Source: Pinguiococcus pyrenoidosus
Lineage: Eukaryota > Sar > Pinguiophyceae > Pinguiochrysidales > Pinguiochrysidaceae
Length of the DNA: 10,532 nucleotides
NCBI GenBank assembly: GCA_019677205.1
Contig: JAAMXY010002107.1
Coordinates: forward strand, 2,063 to 12,594
Direction of reading: 5' to 3'
Under the pieces are notes generated by a model that searched no databases, was not told the origin of the DNA, and saw nothing but the letters and a program-made list of their open reading frames with translations. Of this stretch, positions 1-6,800 are shown one piece after another; the first letter of the stretch is position 1; every line of letters starts with the position of its first letter. A program made the translations under genes and the position numbers.

Positions 1-2727
1 CCCCCCCTCTCGCGTGCCAGGTGCTTCTACCGAGGCCCGATGATCGAGCGAAATGGAGAAAGCTCGGGAAAGGAAATTGCGGCGGCCATCAGGGAGGCGT
101 GCGGCGACAACTTTGTGGCCACGCCGACGAGAGGAGAGGAGAACAAGAAGGCTTTCTCTGCATGTGGCCCTGACGCGTGGCTTGGGTACACGGATACCGC
201 CTGTGAAGGAGCGTGGAGAGATATGAACACCGGAAAGTTGACCTACTACGACTTCTGGGACGGTTACTGCTATCCAGACCGCGATGAGTATTCCAGCGAT
301 TACCTAGAGAATCGCTTCAGCAAGCAAAGCTGGTATGACGACCCGAACACCTACGGCCTCTCCCAACCAGAGCCCCATCACTACACCGACGACTTTGCTG
401 TTTTCCAGACGGGCTTTGGCCCCTGGTGGATAAACGGCGGCTACACCTACCGCGATCGAGCAAGCAATCGACGGGCTACCTGCTGTCAGTATACCAGTAC
501 GCAGAGTGAAGTCTGCACCTCGTCGGGGAAATGCTTCTTCGTGAATCCCAAGAATATCACCATAGACTATCGGATCGTCAATCTCATCGATGCCTGCGAG
601 CCACACGAAATCGCGGTGCCTCAGAACGACGAAGAGAACGAAGCTGCCTGGGCTGCTTGTGGTCCACGTGCATGGCTGGGTATCACCGACAGGGACTGTC
701 TGTCGTACTGGATAAACTTCAACACCGGGGAGCAGGTCTACTTCGAGACGAACACGTACAGCGAAGTTGGCTGTGCGCCGCCCCGCGCGGATTCCATGTA
801 CGCCAACTGGAAAGGAGGCCGACCGAGGAACTACGGACCGTACGGCGCCTTGCAGTACGGTTGGGCTCAGTTCGAACCTGGCAATGACGGCCAGTGGACA
901 AACGTCAATTATGAGCAGGAGACGAAATCGCAACCGGCTTGCTGCCAGAGATACTTCGCACCGTCTGCGAGTCCGACGATCTCAGCAAGTCCTACGATTT
1001 CGGCAAGTCCCACAAGGTTGGCGAGCGATTCACCGACGGCTGCGCCAAGCTTCCTACCTTCCTGGAGACCCTCGAGCCTGCCTTCGCGAAGTCCAAGCGA
1101 GGTTACGACGACGCCGAGCCAAGAGCCCGCGCCAACCGCGACAACGACGCCCTCGTTGGGACCCAGTGGCGATCCCACGGAACTCCCGTCGCCGGCACCT
1201 TCCGACTTGCCTTCCGGGGAGCCCACACAAAAGCCTTCCGTCGATGCCAGCGAACTGCCGAGCGGCGATCCAAGCGTGTTGCCGTCCTCGAGACCGTCAA
1301 GCGTCCCTTCCCTTGTCCCATCCGATGCGCCGTCTGACAAACCAACGCAGAAGCCGAGCCTTGCTTCCAGTGGAGCACCGACCGTCAGTCCTTCCAAGGT
1401 GCCGAGCGACGGGCCCACTACGCAACCCACTGCCATGCCGAGCGACGACCCGACTCTAAACCCTCTCGGTGCTGTCTCGGCGCCACCGAGTGTGGCGCCC
1501 GTAGCAACGACGGCGAGCCCCACTACGGAGCCCCCTGTCGTGCCCACTGCCATGCCGAGCGACGACCTGACTCTAAACCCTCTCGGTGCTGCTTCGGCGC
1601 CACCGAGTGTAGCGCCCGTAGCAACGACGGCGAGCCCCACTACGGAGCCCCCTGTCGTGCCCACTGCCATGCCGAGCGACGACCTGACTCTAAACCCTCT
1701 CGGTGCTGTTTCGGCGCCACCGAGTGTAGCGCCCGTAGCAACGACGGCGAGCCCCAGCGGTCCGATGTCGAGCGCGCAGCCCGCGTCCAGGCCAACCTTT
1801 GCTCCCGCATTTTCCCCTACGACGCCTCCAAGTACCTCGTCGTCGAGCCCATCAGCTCCGCGCTCTCCAAGTACCGCCCCTTCGATGCTTCCAAGTTCTT
1901 CTCCTTCGGTGGTGCTGGCCATCGTGGCTCGAGTGGACATGCGCTTTGGTGACGCGGTGGCAACGACGACGGAGGCGGTCGCTCTCAACGATGGAGTGGA
2001 ACGGGGCCTGCGACGGATGCTGGGTCCCATGGCGGTGCTGAAGACGACGGTGGTGACGAGCGAGATCTGCCTTGTGACTTTCCTTGAGAACATCAGCTCC
2101 TCAACATCGGAACGACAACTACTGAAAGCCCTTCGGCAGCTCCGCTGCGGTTCGATGCCTCGGACCCTCTGTGACCTCTCCGAACGCCCGAGTGGAGAGG
2201 GCGGGCGTCGCTTGCAGACGGGAACGCTTTCCTACGACGTTGTCATGCGGCTGAGTCGTGGGATGGATACCGGAGGCGCCATGGACTTTACGCACTCCGA
2301 CTTTCTCAGCGAGCTCCGAGACGCGCTGGGAGAGGAGCCACAGGTTACCGGCGTGCAGGTCATGCAGAGAAGTGTGACTGCGCAGACCTTCGTCCGCATG
2401 CCGCCGGACAGCTCTCCGGAAGAGCGAGAGGACGTCTGGGAGGCGGCCCAAGACCTCGACAGGATTGAAGCGGAAGTCCAGTCCGAGACTGGCGTTGCTG
2501 CCACTGCGGACGTCACGGCAGGTGAAGATGCTCCGGAGAGTGAGGCAGAGGACGGCGGCGGTGGAAGTGCGCTGGGAATTGCAGGCTTGGGCCTTCCGGA
2601 GATCGCTGGTCTCGGCGCAGCTGTCGTCGTTGTGGCTGCCGTGATCGTTGGCGTCGCCTTCCGTCGAGCCCGAGACCCGGAGGACCCACTCATCCTGCGG
2701 ACTCGCGGAAACTATCTGTATGTCTAG
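1..2727 (+). CDS. Type I membrane protein with two C-type-lectin-like domains and Ser/Pro stalk (5' partial)
   Basis: Numbering is from the codon at base 1; 908 residues are visible and the frame is open to the left edge. Two homologous Cys-rich modules come first, at about 8-166 and 178-319. Each starts with C-F-(Y/F), holds an E-E-N motif followed by A-C-G-P-x-A-W-L-G-x-T-D (W60-D65 and W225-D230), and ends in a C-C pair (161-162, 314-315). W-(I/L)-G-x-x-D is the hallmark of C-type-lectin-like folds. The calcium/sugar EPN and WND motifs are not clearly kept, so sugar binding is uncertain. A Ser/Pro/Thr stalk (320-636) follows, probably O-glycosylated. Next comes an unrecognised membrane-proximal domain (about 637-835) with an R-R-L-Q site at 736-739, an acidic/Gly linker, a Val/Ala-rich helix (868-887) and a 21-residue tail ending Y-L-Y-V. 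I infer a cell-surface binding or adhesion protein. The ATG at 40 is probably internal, because it would cut off the start of the first module. Frame and topology are solid; the ligand is unknown. Confidence 0.8.
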   Translation, partial: PPLSRARCFYRGPMIERNGESSGKEIAAAIREACGDNFVATPTRGEENKKAFSACGPDAWLGYTDTACEGAWRDMNTGKLTYYDFWDGYCYPDRDEYSSDYLENRFSKQSWYDDPNTYGLSQPEPHHYTDDFAVFQTGFGPWWINGGYTYRDRASNRRATCCQYTSTQSEVCTSSGKCFFVNPKNITIDYRIVNLIDACEPHEIAVPQNDEENEAAWAACGPRAWLGITDRDCLSYWINFNTGEQVYFETNTYSEVGCAPPRADSMYANWKGGRPRNYGPYGALQYGWAQFEPGNDGQWTNVNYEQETKSQPACCQRYFAPSASPTISASPTISASPTRLASDSPTAAPSFLPSWRPSSLPSRSPSEVTTTPSQEPAPTATTTPSLGPSGDPTELPSPAPSDLPSGEPTQKPSVDASELPSGDPSVLPSSRPSSVPSLVPSDAPSDKPTQKPSLASSGAPTVSPSKVPSDGPTTQPTAMPSDDPTLNPLGAVSAPPSVAPVATTASPTTEPPVVPTAMPSDDLTLNPLGAASAPPSVAPVATTASPTTEPPVVPTAMPSDDLTLNPLGAVSAPPSVAPVATTASPSGPMSSAQPASRPTFAPAFSPTTPPSTSSSSPSAPRSPSTAPSMLPSSSPSVVLAIVARVDMRFGDAVATTTEAVALNDGVERGLRRMLGPMAVLKTTVVTSEICLVTFLENISSSTSERQLLKALRQLRCGSMPRTLCDLSERPSGEGGRRLQTGTLSYDVVMRLSRGMDTGGAMDFTHSDFLSELRDALGEEPQVTGVQVMQRSVTAQTFVRMPPDSSPEEREDVWEAAQDLDRIEAEVQSETGVAATADVTAGEDAPESEAEDGGGGSALGIAGLGLPEIAGLGAAVVVVAAVIVGVAFRRARDPEDPLILRTRGNYLYV
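970..1023 (+). repeat. Three imperfect 18-bp tandem units at the start of the stalk
   Basis: Units start at 970, 988 and 1006. The first two differ at only a few bases and the third has diverged in its second half. They encode an S-P-T-I-S-A-like hexapeptide that opens the Ser/Pro stalk of the lectin-like protein. The reading frame is kept throughout. Confidence 0.55.
1426..1756 (+). repeat. 117-bp in-frame tandem repeat, about 2.8 copies, in the stalk
   Basis: Copies start at 1426, 1543 and 1660 with an exact 117-bp period (39 codons). The third copy stops matching after 1756. Copies differ at only a few positions, for example P versus L after the S-D-D motif and V versus A after L-G-A. Each unit begins near A-M-P-S-D-D and carries A-P-P-S-V-A-P. 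The period is a multiple of three, so length changes keep the frame. The near-identity indicates recent duplication, so stalk length may vary between strains. The match could also be a site of assembly collapse. Confidence 0.93.
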
Positions 2728-2901
2728 CACTTTTGTCAAGGGACACCACTCGGCGCCAAATGATGGTTGGCTGCTGGGAGGCGTCTACGTTTGGAGTTTG
2801 ACGCTGATAGTTGAGAGCAATGTCGCCGAGGTGGCCAACGTCCTAAACCTGTTAACGATGATGTCGAGCGTCAAGTCCACCAAATGCTCAGAACTTGTGG
2901 T
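2728..2901. other. Intergenic sequence downstream of the lectin-like gene
   Basis: This stretch follows the TAG stop and presumably holds the 3' untranslated region. I see no AATAAA signal, RNA gene or further coding sequence. It ends where the 182-bp dispersed repeat begins. Confidence 0.5.
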
Positions 2902-3083
2902 GTGACTGTTGATTCCTTGTCTTGTAGACCAGTCAAAGCAGCATTGGAAGGTGTGGAGGAAGCCTCAGCGATGGCTTCGCTCAAGCCACGACGAGAAAAC
3001 GCATGTGCGTTCTGACTCCGACGTCTTGGCTTCTTCAAGCGACATTCAGCCCACGACAGCGTTGGAGACCGTGACGTGCACAT
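2902..3083. repeat. 182-bp dispersed repeat, copy 1
   Basis: It matches 8564-8745 with four substitutions and no gaps (about 98% identity), in the same orientation. Similarity stops sharply on the left. On the right it fades within a few bases, ending near a T-run (3087-3091). Inside is a 14-bp inverted repeat, AACGCA-TG-TGCGTT. No terminal inverted repeats or target-site duplications are seen. The left edge resembles a eukaryotic 3' splice site: a pyrimidine-rich stretch ending in TTGTAG. The four differences are split evenly between silent and replacement changes in the longest open frame on each strand, so they give no evidence of coding. It may be a short mobile element, an RNA gene copy or a piece of a duplicated gene; its nature is unknown. 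Confidence 0.9.
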
Positions 3084-3651
3084 CGAATTTTTGTCAGAGC
3101 GAAAGGCCAGGAAGTGTCCAAGAAATCGAAGTTGACGTGATCCGAAACACAGGTGACACAGGTGACGCGCGCGTTGTAAGACTTCGTTCGACGAGGTGTC
3201 TCGATTTCGAAGCTGGGACGTGAGAGAAACACTGGATCGAAGTAAGATGACCTAACTTGGTCGAACAGGCTCGATAATGGTTTCGCGGAATCGGCTCAAT
3301 CTTGTGACACTTCATCGGCTGAGCCAATGATGTTTTGAGGGACAGGTCCGTCCAGAAGATTCACAATCTAGTTCTTCCATGGAGTCGGCTCGCCTCTGAA
3401 TCCAACCAACCAGGGAGCAAGGCTGCCATCCGCAGCCTATTGTCGCTATTTGTGGGAGGTACGATCCAACCAATCATCGAAAGGCCACGAAAACCAGTTG
3501 GTCCTTGCAGGTCGTGGCCGGTGGGTTGGGTTCACAGGCGCTCACTAGGATTGACTATCCTAGATCAGAAAATACTGTACATACTTAATTTGAAATGCGG
3601 CGTTCGCGCGCGCTCGTCGTTTAAACGCAGGAAGTCGTAGAGCCGCCCGTA
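3084..3651. other. Intergenic and probable upstream region of the ankyrin gene
   Basis: No gene is supported here. It contains a 9-bp sequence, ACAGGTGAC, tandemly doubled at 3149-3166; a loose inverted repeat GGCTCA/TGAGCC (3293-3298 and 3320-3325); a perfect hairpin at 3545-3563; and an A/T-rich patch at about 3568-3596. Composition then turns CpG-rich (from about 3599), as often seen around the 5' ends of genes in GC-rich protists. The short ORFs crossing it lack coding character. Confidence 0.5.
3545..3563. promoter_or_regulatory. Perfect hairpin upstream of the ankyrin gene
   Basis: CTAGGAT and ATCCTAG form a perfect 7-bp inverted repeat around a 5-base centre (TGACT). It lies just before an A/T-rich patch and about 90 bases before the first strong-context ATG. 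It could be a dimeric protein-binding site or an RNA stem in a 5' leader. Position is the only support for a regulatory role. Confidence 0.25.
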
Positions 3652-3885
3652 ATGGCCCGCGCGGACTGGTGCACGATGCGCCACACCCGCCTAGTGTTCT
3701 CCTCGCGCTGGAGAGGCGCACGGACGCGGAAGCTCTCCATTCGGCGAAGCGACACGGCGGATGGAATCGCGCGGCCGTTCCTATGGGGAGGACTTACGCG
3801 CCAAATTGGCGGAGCAGAGATGCGAAAAGTCCCTTCTCCAACGCGCCGCCCTTCCCAAAGAGACCCCGACTTCTGGTGCCGGTGA
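3652..3885 (+). other. Possible upstream ORF (77 codons) overlapping the ankyrin start
   Basis: This frame begins with an ATG in good eukaryotic context (G at -3, G at +4) and ends at TGA 3883-3885. It is in a different frame from the ankyrin protein and overlaps that protein's first in-frame ATG at 3783. The peptide is Arg-rich and matches nothing I recognise. It may be a translation-dampening upstream ORF, an artefact of CpG-rich leader sequence, or the real first exon joined to the main frame by an unrecognised intron. Confidence 0.3.
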
Positions 3886-6800
3886 CTCGAGAGAGCGGAA
3901 GCGGGCGTTCGTACGAACGAAGCAAAGACGCCAGAGATGGAACCGCGTTGGAAGCGGCGCCGATTCCGCCCAGAGCAGCTCGTGCCAAGTGGAAAGGGCC
4001 CTCTGCGGAGGGCAAAGTCGCGAGCGAGAGAAGCGCTATATCCGACAGTCAGGCTAAGGAATGCTCAGCCCAAAGTCGTGAGGACGTGCGCGAGGAGTCC
4101 AAGGCCTGTCCGGCCGAGAAGAAGCGGGATGGGACCGAGGAAGCGAGGGAAGAGGACATCCGCTTGTGTAGCGGCAGGAAAGTCAAGTTCGCGCTGGACT
4201 CCTACAGCGTGGAGTCAATCCAGGAGACTCTCAGTGAGGTGACCGAGCAGTTTCCGGACTGCCAAAACGTCGCAGATCTGTGGAGTCAAGTTGAGCGCTT
4301 CAACGACAATCTCTTCCGTCATGATGAGCGAGTTCTCAGCGATATCAACCAAGCATTGAAGGGACTGAAGGAGCAGATCGACGAAGGGGTCAAGTCGCGC
4401 TGGTGGCGTCTTCGTTCTCTGCGAAATCTGCTCCTGAGGAAGGCAACTTTCGAAGAGGTACTTGGCGACGTCCGAGTGAAGTTGGAGGAGCTGGAAAACA
4501 ACCCTTATGCACCGAGTCCGGAAGGTGATCTTTCCACGGTGTACTGGAAGAAGCTTCTGCAAGTAGTGACTGTTGTGGCCCAGTTTCTTCCCCCCCTGGG
4601 ATCCGGCTTCGGACCGCTAGTGCACAGCAGCTTAAATGGGCACCTTACTGCCTTGGCAAACAAAGGTGATCACATCGCTGATGCAAAGAGACGCATACGA
4701 GTGATTGAAGAGATCCTAGCAAGTCTCCAAAAGCTACCCCCGCGAAAGGGTCAAGAAAGGCAAAGGAAGTTCGCCATCCAAGATCTGCGCATTGTGATGC
4801 AGGCGATCAATCGTGATGCAGAAGACTGGTCAAGACCCCCCTCTGGCAAGGACTCAATAGAGAAATTCTTAAGGAACGGAGTCAGTAGGGCAATGCATTT
4901 CGAAACGGTGATGAAACTTCACGAGAAGAATTTAACCGCTGCGGTGACCACATTCAACGCATCCATCGAGACTGAGACCCACGCCATGGTCAGCATGCTC
5001 ATTGACGCGAGTCGAACCAACAAAGCGGATGGACTGGACGGTGCAAGCCGTCAAACGGCTAGCTTGGACCCTGCGTCACGCGACAGCAAGAGGGAGAAGC
5101 CGCAGTGCAAGAGCGCCCACCACCTCTTGCAGGCGGATAGACACAGCACTACCCTCCAAGAGAAGATGGTAACGACTTGTAGATGCAGCGTCTGGGTCAT
5201 TCTGATCCTTCTGGTAGCATGTGTTGTGCCTTTAACAGTGATGGGGAATCCAAGGGCAGCCGTGATCAGATGGGGCAGCGATTGGACATGGCTAGTCAGA
5301 GACATATTGCGGAGTCTTGATGATGTGACGAAGCAAGGAGCCAAGTATCCTCGAGCCCAGGACCCTTTCGAGAGGTCTTTGGAAATCGATCGCGAAGAGC
5401 ATGGGTCTTCCGGCGCCAAGGAAGAAGCCATGTCAATGCTAAGCCTCGCAGACTTACATCAAGATCGAGGCGAGCTTGACAAGGCCCAAGGAAGGCTCCT
5501 GAAAGCGCTGCGCATCCATCGCACCGTTCACGGCAACACGTCGGCAAACCGTTTGATCCGCAAAGCTGAAATGGAGCTCTCGCTCCTTCGCAGCTTACCT
5601 CCACTTGTTCGCGCGGCTTGGACCGGCAACAACGACGACGTCGCCCACGAACTTGAAATGGGAACACCTGTCGAGATCGAAGCAAGCGACGGATCGACGG
5701 CCCTTATGAGGGCTGCCCAGAGCGGGCAAACGGCAGTCGTGAAGCGCTTGCTGGCCCATGGCGCTCGAACGGAGGCACCTGCGCATAGTGGATTGAAGTC
5801 ACCTCTTGCACTTGCAGCGGGAAACGGTCATGAAGATGTCGTGGAGCTGCTACTCAAGAATGCGGCCGACACAGAGGCCACGTCTCGGGATGGTGGGAGC
5901 ACGCCTATTTTTCTCGCGGCGAAGAACGGTCACAGAAACATTGTGAAGCTCTTGCTACTAAGCAAAGCAGATCCAGAGGCAGCCTCACCAGCGGGATGGA
6001 CGCCACTCAGCATTGCAACCCTCTACGGTCACGCAGATGTGGTGGAATTGCTGCTGGAACGTGGCGCAGACCCTGAAGTGGTATGCAAGGATGGTTCGAC
6101 GCCTCTGCTAATCGCAGCTCAGAACGGTCATGAACGCGTTGCGACTGTTCTAGTCAGCAAGGGGGCTGATCCCAAGCGTCAATCACGAGATGGGCAGACG
6201 CCTCTCCATGCTGCGGCCCAACGCGGGCACAGGAGCGTTGTCGAGCTTCTACTCAGGAAAGGCGCCGATGTAGAGTCGCCATCACCTGATGGCTGGAGCT
6301 CTCTGCACTTTGCAGCCAAGCATGGGCACACAGATGTCGCGGAGCTTCTCCTGAATAAGAGCGCCAACATCGAAGCAGCATCCAAGAATGGTCAAACTCC
6401 TCTGTACCTCGCAGCTCAAAATGGACGAGAAGCCGTGGTCACACTGCTTCTCGCAGAAGGCGCCAATGCCGAGGCCGCTTCGCAGGATGGACGAACACCG
6501 CTCCACGCCGCAACGCTCAATGGTCACTTGAGTATTGTAACGCTGCTTGTACAGGCTGGTGTCCACGTTCAGGCTTCGTCGCAAGACTGTCGGACACCGC
6601 TGTACGTTGCGGCCGAGAAGGGCTATCAAGATATCGTTGAGCTCTTCCTGGAGAACGGGGCCGATGCCGACGCAGCGACGCAGCACCAGCGTACGCCGTT
6701 GTACATTGCAGCTTCGTCAGGCGGCACACGAATTGTAGAAATGCTTCTCCAGAAAGGAGCTAGCCATTCGTTGACGGCGGAAGATGGCACAGCACCCCTG

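Noticed and set aside
767-1459. 230-codon + strand frame inside the lectin-like gene
   Set aside because: It is a shifted-frame shadow of the stalk, Arg/Pro-rich, with no domain; the main frame has clear domains over the same bases.
909-2093. 394-codon open frame on the minus strand antisense to the stalk
   Set aside because: It mirrors the repetitive Pro/Ser codons and GC-biased third positions of the lectin-like gene; its Gly/Val/Leu-rich product matches no family.
2962-2990. Dinoflagellate spliced-leader relic inside the repeat
   Set aside because: The segment ending GCTCAAG resembles the leader only with a gap and several mismatches, it lies inside the repeat rather than at a gene 5' end, and nothing else fixes the lineage.
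3669-3671. GTG as start of the ankyrin protein
   Set aside because: GTG initiation is not expected for a nuclear eukaryotic gene; the first in-frame ATG is at 3783 and the frame is merely open from 3594.
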